From: Lachnoanaerobaculum sanguinis
GTDB lineage: Bacteria > Bacillota > Clostridia > Lachnospirales > Lachnospiraceae
Assembly: GCF_033242365.1 (NCBI RefSeq)
Contig: NZ_BTHK01000011.1
Span: 53,709-117,708, forward strand
Length of the DNA stretch: 64,000 nucleotides
Direction of reading: 5' to 3'
The notes under the pieces were generated by a model that saw only the letters and a list, made by a program, of their open reading frames with translations, made no database searches and was not told the origin of the DNA. Of the stretch, positions 24,661-33,961 are shown piece after piece (position 1 is the stretch's first letter; the number at the start of each line of letters is the position of its first letter). The position numbers and the translations under genes were made by a program.

Positions 24661-25953
24661 ATGACAATGAAAAAGATATTGGTACCTGCAATAATCTTAC
24701 TGTTGGTACTTGGCTGGGGCAATATAATAGGCGGCAATGCAAGAGAACGTAAAAACTATAATGAACATATGTCAAATGCCAAAGCTTTTGATGAAAAAGA
24801 AATTTATATAGATGCACTCGATCAATATAAGAAGGCACTGGAATTTACTAAGAATAAGCTGCCGGTAGAAGAGGCGATTCTCGATGATTATCTCAATTTA
24901 AAGAAATATAAAGAATTTGAGAAGCAGGGAAGTATGATTTTGGAAGATTATAATTATCCGAAAGAAATAACAAAAAAGGTCGTCGATTACTATATGGAAA
25001 GAAAGCAAAGTGCTAATGCTCTAAAAGTTGTAAATGCTTATCTTGAAAGACAACCGAATGATGATGAGTTTTTGGAATTGCAGGGAAAGCTTAGAGGTGT
25101 ATATACGGAAATCTATTTTGCAGGAGCTTCTATAGATGAATTCTACAACGGATTTTATGTATTCACAAATAATGATAAAAAGGGACTGATGAAGTCGGAT
25201 GGCAGTGAAAAGATAAAGTCTCAATATGATGATATATTACCATATGGTAAGGATCCAATTTATGCTCCTGTTTGTAAAGACGGTGAGTGGTATTACATAG
25301 AAAAAAACGGATATAAAAAGCTTTTACCTGACTTTAAAGTGGATTCACTTGGTGTATTTGGAAACAAGTTGGCTCCTTATAAGATGGGGGAAAAGTATTC
25401 TTATATGGATGAGTATGCAAAAAAAGCCACTGAGTTAACCTATGATTTTGCAGGAGGATTTGCAAATAAGAGGGCGGCGGTAAAAAAAGATGGTAAATGG
25501 GCTGTTATAAAAAATGATTTTTCACAGATTACAGATTTTATATATGATGATGTGATAATGGATGATTTAGGTTTTGCTACTTCACAGAATGTATATATTG
25601 CAAAGCTTGACGGTAAGTATCATATTTTTGATTTGGACGGAAATATGAAGGGAAGTGAAGGCTTTGATGATGCAAAAGCATTTGTATCGGATGATATGGC
25701 AGCAGTTAAAATGAATAATAAATGGTGTTTTGCAAATAAGAACGGTGAAATTGAATTAATGACCGAATATAAGAATGCAAAATCTTTTTCAAACGGTTTT
25801 GCCGCTGTATATGACGGGAAAAAGTGGGGATATATAAATAAAAAAGCCACAGTAGTTATTGATTTCGGGTTTAGTGAAGCAGGCTGCTTTAACAGTAGCG
25901 GCGTAGCGGCTGTGAAAAAGGGAACTTGGAAATTTATTAAGCTTGTAGAATAG
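24661..25953 (+). CDS. Membrane-anchored WG-repeat protein
   Basis: 430 residues. One hydrophobic helix (about 4-22) is followed by a helical, TPR-like stretch (about 35-135) and then WG-type repeats such as KDGKWAVIKNDFSQITDFIYDD and MNNKWCFANKNGEIELMTEYK, cut here into shorter forms by their Trp and Gly positions. WG repeats form beta-strand arrays likely to bind proteins or sugars at the cell surface. It lies 9 bases after the prepilin peptidase gene. WG proteins are not among the standard Tad parts, so its role in the pilus is unknown. Confidence 0.82.
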   Translation: MTMKKILVPAIILLLVLGWGNIIGGNARERKNYNEHMSNAKAFDEKEIYIDALDQYKKALEFTKNKLPVEEAILDDYLNLKKYKEFEKQGSMILEDYNYPKEITKKVVDYYMERKQSANALKVVNAYLERQPNDDEFLELQGKLRGVYTEIYFAGASIDEFYNGFYVFTNNDKKGLMKSDGSEKIKSQYDDILPYGKDPIYAPVCKDGEWYYIEKNGYKKLLPDFKVDSLGVFGNKLAPYKMGEKYSYMDEYAKKATELTYDFAGGFANKRAAVKKDGKWAVIKNDFSQITDFIYDDVIMDDLGFATSQNVYIAKLDGKYHIFDLDGNMKGSEGFDDAKAFVSDDMAAVKMNNKWCFANKNGEIELMTEYKNAKSFSNGFAAVYDGKKWGYINKKATVVIDFGFSEAGCFNSSGVAAVKKGTWKFIKLVE

Positions 25954-25963
25954 GAGGTTTTTA

Positions 25964-27010
25964 ATGAAAATCAGACTGGCTTTAATAGATACAGATGAGG
26001 ATTACAGAAAAAGATTGTCGGATTTTTATATTAAAAAATATCAGGACAGAATAGAAATATTGACCTTTTCTTCATTAGATTCATTTGAAAATAACAGAGG
26101 GAACAAGTCTATAGATGTTATGCTTGTATCTGAAAATATAGAAGATGACTTATCGTCATACAGTGAAAAGATGAGTATGGCATACCTCTCTGACAGGGAT
26201 TTGATAGAGAGAAAAAACAATATAAAGACAATCAATAAATTCAAGAAGCCTGAAAATATATATAAGGAAATATTGAATGTATTGGCAGACGGTTCAAACG
26301 GTGATATTGCATATAAATTTAATGACGGAAATAATACTTTGGTTGAGGTGTTTATGCCGGTAAACGGAGGGGCGGGAGCTACTTCTCTTGCCATAGCCTA
26401 TGCAAAGAGATTGGCAAGGCGAGGAACACCGACACTCTATTTGAATTTTGAAATACTTAATTCATCCGATATTTTCTTAAACGGAGAGGGAAATATCGGA
26501 TTTGATGAAATCATATATGCAATAAAGAGTAAAAAGCAAAGTGTTTCATTAAAAATAGAAAGCAGCGTTTTAAAGACAAGTGAAGGGCTGAATTTCTTCA
26601 ATAAATCAAGGGCGGCTCTGGATATGCTTGAACTTAGTGATGAAGATATATCGGTACTTATTAAAGAAATAAAGGGAATGGGTAAGTACAGACATATAAT
26701 TATAGACTGCAATTTCGATCCCGGAAGCAGATTGAATACTTTTTCAAAGTTTGCACATAAGATAGTGTTTGTTTTCGATGATACAAAGCAAGGAATCAAG
26801 AAAATGTCCGAGTTAAATGAGGCATTACATATTATGGAAAATAATGGAGCTATTGATATAACAAACAAAATAACTCTTATATGCAATAAGGTAAAAGATA
26901 TTAATAATATTTCAATTCCACAAAACTTGTCTGTAAGAGACTTTGTAAAAAATTATAGTGCAGATGGCAATGATTTGACTGAGATACTGTCAAAGGTTTC
27001 ATTTTTGTAA
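25964..27010 (+). CDS. tadZ: TadZ/CpaE-like pilus localisation ATPase
   Basis: 348 residues. The N-terminal 110 residues look like a degenerate response-regulator receiver (starts KIRLALIDTDEDYRKRL), and the rest is a MinD/ParA-type domain with a deviant P-loop region EVFMPVNGGAGATSLAIAYAKR near 125-145 and IIIDCNFDPGSRLN near 245. This is the architecture of TadZ/CpaE, which positions the Tad machine in the cell. The canonical P-loop lysine is missing, so ATP hydrolysis may be weak or absent. It leads into the signalling genes. Confidence 0.88.
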   Translation: MKIRLALIDTDEDYRKRLSDFYIKKYQDRIEILTFSSLDSFENNRGNKSIDVMLVSENIEDDLSSYSEKMSMAYLSDRDLIERKNNIKTINKFKKPENIYKEILNVLADGSNGDIAYKFNDGNNTLVEVFMPVNGGAGATSLAIAYAKRLARRGTPTLYLNFEILNSSDIFLNGEGNIGFDEIIYAIKSKKQSVSLKIESSVLKTSEGLNFFNKSRAALDMLELSDEDISVLIKEIKGMGKYRHIIIDCNFDPGSRLNTFSKFAHKIVFVFDDTKQGIKKMSELNEALHIMENNGAIDITNKITLICNKVKDINNISIPQNLSVRDFVKNYSADGNDLTEILSKVSFL

Positions 27011-27031
27011 AATTTGAGATAGGAGGCCCAT

Positions 27032-28423
27032 ATGTTTAAGAGTAATGAGACTGAAAAGGATATTGAGCTTATATATTATGTTGCTGAAAATGAAAAAATT
27101 GATAATGTAAGCATCGGTATGATGAGAAATAATGATATTAAAGGTTTGCTTCCTATAGATATAATCATGCATGATTCAATGACGGAGTTTAAGTATAAAA
27201 CTGAAAAGTTAAAAAATCTGGATGAATATTTGAGCGAAGAACTTACAAAGGAAGATTTGCTGAATGTATTTGAGAACATTTGTAAAGCTTTAACGGATAT
27301 AGAAGAATATATGCTTGGTGAAGCACAGTTGGTTTTGGAAAATAAATATATTTTTACAGATAACAGAAATATAAAAATGATACTTCTGCCTTTGTATGAC
27401 AGAAGAAATAATTTAAGCATACTCGAATTCTTTAAAAATTTACTGCTTTATATGATGGTTAAAAATAATAAGGCTGCAAATTTTGCGGCAGATGTAAGCA
27501 GGCAACTCTCAGATGAAGAATCATTTTCAATCGAAAAATTCTTACAATTAATATCCCAAATAAAACAAAAAAAACATATTGAAAACTTCGATATCACAAA
27601 GCCGGAAATCAAATCCGAGTTTAAAGAAAGAAGGGTATACAATATTGAGGAGCAACTCGAACAGTTAACTCCTGATAATACCGGTTACAGCAGCGGAGCA
27701 CGGATTCCGGTAAATATGCAATTCCCTGTAAATACTTTCAATTCTGTTAATAATAAACCCCTATCAAATATTGAATTGGATGTGAAACCGGTAAATTCAG
27801 AAAAGAAAAAGGGTTTGTTTGGCTTTGTAAAGGTTGAAAAGAAAGAGGAAATTTCAAAAACTCGGGAAAATGATTACCATAAACAAAGCAGTTTTCTTAT
27901 TCCGGGTAGAGAAGAACCGGTAAATATAGCTACAGTCAGCCGGAAAGAATCTAATGAAAAAAAAGGATTTTCTCTTTTTGGGAAAAAGAAGGAAAAAGAA
28001 GTTTACGTTGTTGATAACAAGACGGAAGCATCAAAATTACATTCAAATAATTTTGCAGAAACCACTGTTTTACAAAATTCAGACCGCTTTGCTGAGACGA
28101 CATTACTTGGACTTTCTGTAAACGTATTAAACGCATTTCTGATATGGAAGAGAACAGGTGAAAAAATTCTTATAGATAAGTCAAGCTTTAGAATCGGAAG
28201 AGAAAAAAGCTATGTTGATTTTTGTATAAATGACAATTCTTCAGTCGGTAGGAATCATGCGGAAATTGTAAGAAAAGACGGATCATTTTTTATAAGAGAC
28301 TTGAAGTCATTGAATTTTACAATGGTAAACGGTGAAAAAGTATCATCAAGTGTTGAAGTTGAACTTTGGGATAATGACATTATAAGTTTATCAAATGAAG
28401 AATTTGAATTTCACATGGTATAA
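27032..28423 (+). CDS. FHA-domain protein with DUF6382-like N-terminus
   Basis: 463 residues. The N-terminal 180 residues resemble the DUF6382 region found in Firmicutes FHA proteins. The middle (about 190-365) is disordered and Lys/Ser-rich. The C-terminal FHA domain (about 375-460) has FRIGRE near 386, SSVGRNHAEI, and the FTMVNGEKV strand; these hold the Arg, Ser, Arg-Asn-His and Asn residues that read phosphothreonine. Two Glu-Thr-Thr motifs just before it, AETTVLQ (342-348) and AETTLLG (354-360), look like phosphothreonine ligands for an FHA domain. The protein is probably the reader of the adjacent kinase. Confidence 0.88.
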   Translation: MFKSNETEKDIELIYYVAENEKIDNVSIGMMRNNDIKGLLPIDIIMHDSMTEFKYKTEKLKNLDEYLSEELTKEDLLNVFENICKALTDIEEYMLGEAQLVLENKYIFTDNRNIKMILLPLYDRRNNLSILEFFKNLLLYMMVKNNKAANFAADVSRQLSDEESFSIEKFLQLISQIKQKKHIENFDITKPEIKSEFKERRVYNIEEQLEQLTPDNTGYSSGARIPVNMQFPVNTFNSVNNKPLSNIELDVKPVNSEKKKGLFGFVKVEKKEEISKTRENDYHKQSSFLIPGREEPVNIATVSRKESNEKKGFSLFGKKKEKEVYVVDNKTEASKLHSNNFAETTVLQNSDRFAETTLLGLSVNVLNAFLIWKRTGEKILIDKSSFRIGREKSYVDFCINDNSSVGRNHAEIVRKDGSFFIRDLKSLNFTMVNGEKVSSSVEVELWDNDIISLSNEEFEFHMV

Positions 28424-28426
28424 AAT

Positions 28427-29185
28427 ATGAATTATTTTTTGGCGGCACAAACCGAAGTCGGATTAAAAAAGAGTTGTAATCAGGACAGTGTAATATTAAA
28501 GAGAGCCAAATTTAAAGGTGAGGAAGTCTGTATAGGCATAATTTGTGACGGAATGGGTGGACTTTCCTGTGGTGAGTTGGCCAGCAAGAGCATAGCGGAA
28601 GCATTTTCAGACTGGTTTTTGTACAGTTACAGTAAATATGAAAGTATCTGGGATGAAAGCAGAATGAGGGAAGATGTAGGAAGTATCATAAGTTCTGAAA
28701 ATGAGGGATTGCTCTATTATGGGAAAGAGCATGGAATATATCTCGGTACAACAATAACCGCTTTTCTTTTGGCAGGAAACAGATTTTTTGTATGGCATGT
28801 AGGAGACAGCAGACTATATAAAATATCTTCATCTAAAATAGAGAGACTTACAAATGACCATACGGTTATTGCAAAAGAGGTGGCAGAGGGAAGACTTACA
28901 GAAAAAGAAGCAAAAAATGATCCGAAAAGAAATGTACTTTTGCAATGTATCGGAGCATCAGAACGGGTAAAGCCTGATATGTTTTGCGGAGAAGTGAAAA
29001 AGGGAGATATTTTACTGCTTTGCAGCGACGGATTCAGGCATGAGATATCTGAAAAAGAGATGTTGAGTTTACTTGGCAGATGCGAAAGTAATAAACTTAA
29101 TGAGATGATTAAGAGGCTGATATCATTGAATCTTAGAAGAAATGAACAGGATAATATATCGGCGGCATTGGTCAAAGTTCAATAA
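28427..29185 (+). CDS. PP2C-type Ser/Thr protein phosphatase
   Basis: 252 residues, a complete PPM/PP2C catalytic domain with no membrane segment. Metal-binding motifs are present in order: ICDGMGG (about 45), HVGDSRLY (about 125), LLCSDGF (about 200) and the final DNISAAL. It starts 3 bases after the FHA gene with no clear ribosome site, so translation is probably coupled. It would reverse phosphorylation by the kinase encoded next, as in other bacterial kinase-phosphatase pairs. Confidence 0.94.
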   Translation: MNYFLAAQTEVGLKKSCNQDSVILKRAKFKGEEVCIGIICDGMGGLSCGELASKSIAEAFSDWFLYSYSKYESIWDESRMREDVGSIISSENEGLLYYGKEHGIYLGTTITAFLLAGNRFFVWHVGDSRLYKISSSKIERLTNDHTVIAKEVAEGRLTEKEAKNDPKRNVLLQCIGASERVKPDMFCGEVKKGDILLLCSDGFRHEISEKEMLSLLGRCESNKLNEMIKRLISLNLRRNEQDNISAALVKVQ

Positions 29186-29195
29186 TAGGGGTAAT

Positions 29196-31175
29196 ATGTT
29201 GGAAATAGGCAGCCTTTTAGACGGAAAGTATAAGATTTTAAATAAGATCGGACAGGGCGGTATGAGTGTTGTTTATTTGGCAATGAATGAAAAGGCAAAT
29301 AAACAATGGGCCATAAAGGAGATGCGAAAAGAGAAAAACAAAAATTATGAGATTATGAAACAAAGTCTTATAACTGAAACGAATCTCTTGAAAGAATTAA
29401 AGCATCCTTACCTGCCAAGTATCGCAGATATAATTGAAAATGACGATACCATAATAATAGTAATGGATTATGTGGAGGGTAGGCCTTTATCCGATATTTT
29501 GTCTGAAGAAGGCGTTATAGAAGAAGATAAAGTGGCGGATTATGCAATACAGCTTTGTGATGTGCTGGATTACTTGCATTCACAGAATCCTCCGATAATA
29601 TACAGAGATTTGAAGCCGGCAAATATTATGTTAAGACCTGACGGTAAAATCACTTTGATAGATTTCGGAACGGCAAGAAAATACAACTACGACAGTGTAT
29701 CGGATACAACCTGCCTCGGTACTATAGGGTATGCCGCACCTGAGCAGTTTGCGGGAGAGACTTTAAGACAAACAGATGCCAGGACGGATATATATAATCT
29801 TGGTGCAACTATGTATCATCTTCTTACCGGTGTGAATCCTTCAGAGCCGCCATATGAGCTTTATCCGATAAGAAGATGGGATGAGAGTTTGTCAAACGGT
29901 CTTGAAAAGATAATTCTCAGAGCCACAAGAAAAGATCCTGACAAAAGATTTAACGATTGTAAAGAAATGTCATATGCACTGCAACATTTCAGAGATTTGG
30001 ATGATTCATACATAGCAACTCAAAAAAAGAAAATATATTTGTTTGTGGCAAGTCTTATTCTGTCTTTTACTTTTTTCTCTATGGCTATTGTTGTAAACGG
30101 AATGGAGAAAAGGGAAATCTCAAAGGTCTATAACAATTATTTATCTGAAGCGGCTCTTAAAATTGCTTCAGCAGGAAGTGAGAATGTAGTTGATTCTGAT
30201 ATTTTAAAACTTTTCCGGGATGCGATAAATATATCCCCAAACAGTACGGAAGCATATATAAGAATGCTTGATTATTACTGTGATCTTGGGCAGACAAGGA
30301 ACGGACTTATGGCGATTTCTGCAATGATTGCATCGGGAACAGGTGATTTGGGTAATAATGACGATCTTATGATGAGAATGGGACAGATTTATTTTCTCGG
30401 CAACAGTAAGGATACAGAGTTTGATATTGACTATGGAACGGCCGCAAGATATTTTGACAAAGTAAATATAAAGAAATATCCACAGGCAAAATATTATTCT
30501 TCTTTAGCAAGATCATTATCGGAAATAGGGACGGACTGGAACATTATAGTCAAAGATATGAAAAATGTTGATGAATATCTGAATACAGAAGTAAATGAGG
30601 AAGAAAAGGCCGAGATATATATTACATTGTCAAAGATTTACAGATCAAATGCTTTTGCCATACAGAAGGTGGGTGAAAAACCTTTTGATAAAGCGATGGA
30701 ACTTTTAAATAAAGCCGGTGAGATATTAAACAGCTCATATATAGACAAGGATTTAAAAGAAAAATATCTACCGGAATTATACTTCGGATTTGCGGATGCC
30801 TACTATAGAAGAGCAAATATTGAACCGGATGAAAAAGAATCAAGAAATGATTTATATGAAGCCGTATCATATTATGAAAGATATCTGATATTCGCTACGC
30901 CTGAACAGACGGTTTTATTTAAAAACAGGGTAGGAGATATTTATAGAGTTCTTGGGGAATACAAAAGGGCAGCTGAAGAGTACGAAGATATTATAGAAAA
31001 ATATCCTGAAGATGCTACGGCTTATATAAGTCTTGCGACTATGTTGTTGATAGATATGAAAGACGTGAATACATCAGCTATGATTTATATGAAGGCGGGG
31101 GAATTACCTGATATAGAATTTAATTCCAACTTCGTTTCTTTAAAGAATAAATTGAAAAATATCGGAGGTATCTGA
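29196..31175 (+). CDS. Membrane Ser/Thr protein kinase with extracytoplasmic TPR region
   Basis: 659 residues from the ATG at 29196, which follows AGGGG. The kinase domain (about 12-270) is complete: glycine loop GQGGMSVVYLA, Lys41 in AIKEM, catalytic Asp138 in YRDLKPANI (Tyr instead of the usual His), DFG Asp156, and the GTIGYAAPEQ activation segment. A transmembrane helix follows (about 278-300), then roughly 350 residues of helical TPR-like repeats, predicted outside the membrane. The TPR part may sense pilus or envelope state. It has no PASTA domains, so it is not the PrkC-type cell-wall kinase. Confidence 0.92.
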   Translation: MLEIGSLLDGKYKILNKIGQGGMSVVYLAMNEKANKQWAIKEMRKEKNKNYEIMKQSLITETNLLKELKHPYLPSIADIIENDDTIIIVMDYVEGRPLSDILSEEGVIEEDKVADYAIQLCDVLDYLHSQNPPIIYRDLKPANIMLRPDGKITLIDFGTARKYNYDSVSDTTCLGTIGYAAPEQFAGETLRQTDARTDIYNLGATMYHLLTGVNPSEPPYELYPIRRWDESLSNGLEKIILRATRKDPDKRFNDCKEMSYALQHFRDLDDSYIATQKKKIYLFVASLILSFTFFSMAIVVNGMEKREISKVYNNYLSEAALKIASAGSENVVDSDILKLFRDAINISPNSTEAYIRMLDYYCDLGQTRNGLMAISAMIASGTGDLGNNDDLMMRMGQIYFLGNSKDTEFDIDYGTAARYFDKVNIKKYPQAKYYSSLARSLSEIGTDWNIIVKDMKNVDEYLNTEVNEEEKAEIYITLSKIYRSNAFAIQKVGEKPFDKAMELLNKAGEILNSSYIDKDLKEKYLPELYFGFADAYYRRANIEPDEKESRNDLYEAVSYYERYLIFATPEQTVLFKNRVGDIYRVLGEYKRAAEEYEDIIEKYPEDATAYISLATMLLIDMKDVNTSAMIYMKAGELPDIEFNSNFVSLKNKLKNIGGI

Positions 31176-31531
31176 TGCATAGAATACTATATTTTAGCGG
31201 ATTTTTTTCAGGTGTCATCATGTTGTTTATAAGTATTTTGTTATGGTTTAAAATGGGAGTAAGAAAGGCATTTAGTGATATTTTAAGTTATGGTTCAAAG
31301 AAAAAGTGGGTGGTGGATCAGAAGATGCAAAACACAACCATGCCTCTTAGAAAAATAAACTCAAGGAAATTACCGGCAAAAAGAGGAACACATGATATCG
31401 TTAAAAATAATAAAGATATGGACGAAACAATTCTTTTAGAAAATTATCATGGTCAGATTCTAAATAATCACAATGAAAATACAAATTTTGAAATTATCGA
31501 AGAAATTAATTTAATTGCGGGAGGCAGATAG
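31175..31531 (+). CDS. Small membrane protein with a possible phosphothreonine motif
   Basis: 118 residues. One N-terminal hydrophobic helix (about 5-25) is followed by a basic, probably cytoplasmic tail. Residues 82-88 read MDETILL, resembling the Glu-Thr motifs in the FHA protein of this locus. The start overlaps the kinase stop codon by one base, so the two are translationally coupled. I do not recognise a family. A reasonable guess is a kinase substrate or adaptor that recruits the FHA protein to the membrane; that is inference. Confidence 0.75.
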   Translation: MHRILYFSGFFSGVIMLFISILLWFKMGVRKAFSDILSYGSKKKWVVDQKMQNTTMPLRKINSRKLPAKRGTHDIVKNNKDMDETILLENYHGQILNNHNENTNFEIIEEINLIAGGR

Positions 31532-31535
31532 TATT

Positions 31536-33857
31536 ATGAATATGAGAGGCATAGAAAAAAAGTTAATTGCAGTAATCATTTGTTTTTGTTTTTTATTTCA
31601 AATTATTTTCAGATCTTTTATTTTTGATTCCATGGCAGCGTCTACAAACATTTTGATAGGATTGATTTTCAGAGACGGTGAAGGATACCATATCAGGAAT
31701 GTTTCATCATTCTTAGATTCGGAAGGTAAGTTAACCCTGCCTAGACCAAGAGATTTGGGTGATACAAATGATGAAAGTTATTTTAACTGGAGTCCTGTTT
31801 TGGTAGAAAATTCTTTTGAAAATATAAAGAATGTTATTTTAAACGGTGGGAATATTGAGATAGAAGATTATGATGTTTCAAGACCTCAGGCTCTTGCTAC
31901 ATCATCTGTTGCGACTTCTTCCATTGCGACTTCTTCCATTGCAACACATTCAAACACAAATAGAGATGATTTGGTAATCAGAACAGGATTTTCAAATTTA
32001 AGTAATACCGAAAGTAGAAATGCAAGTATTACTCTTTATAGAAGCAATGTATACTTTGAGATAGGACGCAGTGTACAGATCACAAGAACAAACGGCTTAA
32101 ACACAGTTAATACAGACATGAGAAGGTTTGTTTCAAAAAACGGTAATAAGAATCAGATATTCTTTTTGGCGGCTCAGCCTGTTATAGAGCCCGAAGTACC
32201 ACATGAAGTACATGAAAATATACAGCTTACAGAAAGGTCGAGAATGTCAAACAGCATTACTGTAGTTACCGTAGATACGAACAGGAGCAATACGGAAGAT
32301 ACAGGTGCAGGAAGAACAGATAGTGCCCGAAGAACGTATAGCGTCGACAGTAATGTAAATACTGAGAGAAATATATCCGGTTCAGTGATAAGAAATAATA
32401 TTGCAAACAGAGATATTGTAGATAATAATACAAGTCAAACTACTGAGACGGAAATACAAGACAGTCCTCAACCTGTTCAAACAGAAGAAGTAACAGATGT
32501 ATCAAATGAAGTACCACAATTTTTTCAACCTATCGGAAATGGAAATTCCGTAAGCGAAAGAACGGATATCGACAGAAGTATAAATAATGTCAGACATACA
32601 GTAAGCATAAACAGAGATATAGTAAATAACAGGGTGAACGGATTCTTGAATACAAGATCTACATATGTAAATGTTGACGACAACGATTTTAATGAGAATA
32701 ATTATTCGGTATCGGTTTACAAAAACGTGAATGGAAAAGAAGTACTGTCAAATACAAGATATACCTGGAGTTCGGACGGTGTAAATCACAGAGCCAATAT
32801 AGTGTTTGATGATGACGGAGAGTACAGAATCGCAGTTGTTAAAAACAATCCGGGTTCAGAGTCGGAAAGAGTAAGATTTGAAGAAAAGCTTAATGTTGAT
32901 GCTACAGCACCGTATATTACGATTACAGGAGTGGAAGATTTGACTGCAAATGCAAGAACAGTTTCACCTGTAGTAAAATACAGCGATGTAAATATAGATT
33001 TACTAAAGTCAAAGATTACTCTTACAGCCGTAGCGGACGGAAAGTCAAGAGACCTTATATATAAGGCAAAGAAACAGGACGGCGGATATATATTAAATCT
33101 TGATCCTATATATATTGACGACAATTATATACTTACCGTAACCATATATGATATGGCAGGAAATGTTACCGAGAAGAAGGTGAATTTCTCTGTAAATAAA
33201 AAAGGTGCTACATTTAAGTTTAAGCCTGAAGAACTTGTAGGACAGTATACAAACAAGCCGTTTAAACCAAGTATTGAGGTATGGAACACCGATGAAATTT
33301 CTATTGTGTCGGCAACTGTAAACGGAATGGATGAGCCGTTTGAGTTTGTAAACGGTGAGTTGAAGTTTTTAAATTCAATAGATAAGGATGGAAAATATAC
33401 TTTTAATCTTGAAGTGATAGATACGGCAGGAAATAAGTCTTCAATGAGGCCGGTGGAAGTTATATATGATGCCACAAAACCTGTAGCTATGATTTTAGGT
33501 GTAGAAGATAGACAAATATATGAGGGCAATGTAAATATTATTTTAAGTACGGAACTTCCCGGAGATTTTATTGAATCGGTTTGGCTTGATGATAAATTAC
33601 TTGATAAGAGTGAGTATACGATTAAGAATGACGGTACAATAAACTTAAGTATTTATACAGAAGGTAAGCACACCGTAAAAGCACAGGGAAAAGATAAGGC
33701 GGGTAATTTAAGCGATATCGCTTCTGTAAGCTTTGAAATAAAAGCACCGAAGGCAAAACTTTTATCAGCAGGTTATATTCCTTTGGCAGTTATAACTTTA
33801 GGCATTGCATTGGGATTGGGAATAGTCTTTGTATACAAAAAGAGAAAAGAAGAATAG
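31536..33857 (+). CDS. Membrane-anchored surface protein with Ig-like domains
   Basis: 773 residues from the ATG at 31536, downstream of GGGAGG; an earlier in-frame start overlaps the preceding gene. An N-terminal signal or anchor helix (about 7-30) is followed by a short Ala-Thr-Ser-Ser repeat (121-138), a long Asn/Arg/Thr-rich region, and Ig-like modules from about residue 380 with motifs such as YDMAGNVTEK, DTAGNKSS and KDKAGNLSD. The C-terminus has a membrane helix and the basic tail KKRKEE, with no LPxTG sorting signal. It is the last gene of the Tad transcription unit and may be a surface partner or adhesin of the pilus. Confidence 0.83.
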   Translation: MNMRGIEKKLIAVIICFCFLFQIIFRSFIFDSMAASTNILIGLIFRDGEGYHIRNVSSFLDSEGKLTLPRPRDLGDTNDESYFNWSPVLVENSFENIKNVILNGGNIEIEDYDVSRPQALATSSVATSSIATSSIATHSNTNRDDLVIRTGFSNLSNTESRNASITLYRSNVYFEIGRSVQITRTNGLNTVNTDMRRFVSKNGNKNQIFFLAAQPVIEPEVPHEVHENIQLTERSRMSNSITVVTVDTNRSNTEDTGAGRTDSARRTYSVDSNVNTERNISGSVIRNNIANRDIVDNNTSQTTETEIQDSPQPVQTEEVTDVSNEVPQFFQPIGNGNSVSERTDIDRSINNVRHTVSINRDIVNNRVNGFLNTRSTYVNVDDNDFNENNYSVSVYKNVNGKEVLSNTRYTWSSDGVNHRANIVFDDDGEYRIAVVKNNPGSESERVRFEEKLNVDATAPYITITGVEDLTANARTVSPVVKYSDVNIDLLKSKITLTAVADGKSRDLIYKAKKQDGGYILNLDPIYIDDNYILTVTIYDMAGNVTEKKVNFSVNKKGATFKFKPEELVGQYTNKPFKPSIEVWNTDEISIVSATVNGMDEPFEFVNGELKFLNSIDKDGKYTFNLEVIDTAGNKSSMRPVEVIYDATKPVAMILGVEDRQIYEGNVNIILSTELPGDFIESVWLDDKLLDKSEYTIKNDGTINLSIYTEGKHTVKAQGKDKAGNLSDIASVSFEIKAPKAKLLSAGYIPLAVITLGIALGLGIVFVYKKRKEE
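31896..31949 (+). repeat. 15-bp tandem repeats coding for Ala-Thr-Ser-Ser-Ile
   Basis: Units start at 31896, 31911, 31926 and a partial one at 31941; the second and third units are identical (GCGACTTCTTCCATT). In-frame length changes here would lengthen or shorten a Ser/Thr-rich linker. Confidence 0.8.
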
Positions 33858-33869
33858 ATGAGTGTAATG

Positions 33870-33897
33870 GGGCTGTTACAAAAGTGACGGCCCTTTT
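33870..33897 (+). terminator. Terminator of the Tad locus
   Basis: GGGCTGTTAC (33870-33879), loop AAAA, GTGACGGCCC (33884-33893): 10-bp stem with two G-T pairs, then TTTT. It lies 12 bases after the last gene of the 20-kb unit. Confidence 0.85.
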
Positions 33898-33961
33898 ACT
33901 TAAAATTTATAATAAAAAACAACCTGATAATAATATTTTTGGTATAATAGGGGGAAGAGAT

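Noticed and set aside
33943..33948. TATAAT as a promoter for the Rpn-type nuclease gene
   Set aside because: Transcription would begin downstream of the ribosome site of that gene, and there is no -35 box at the right distance.
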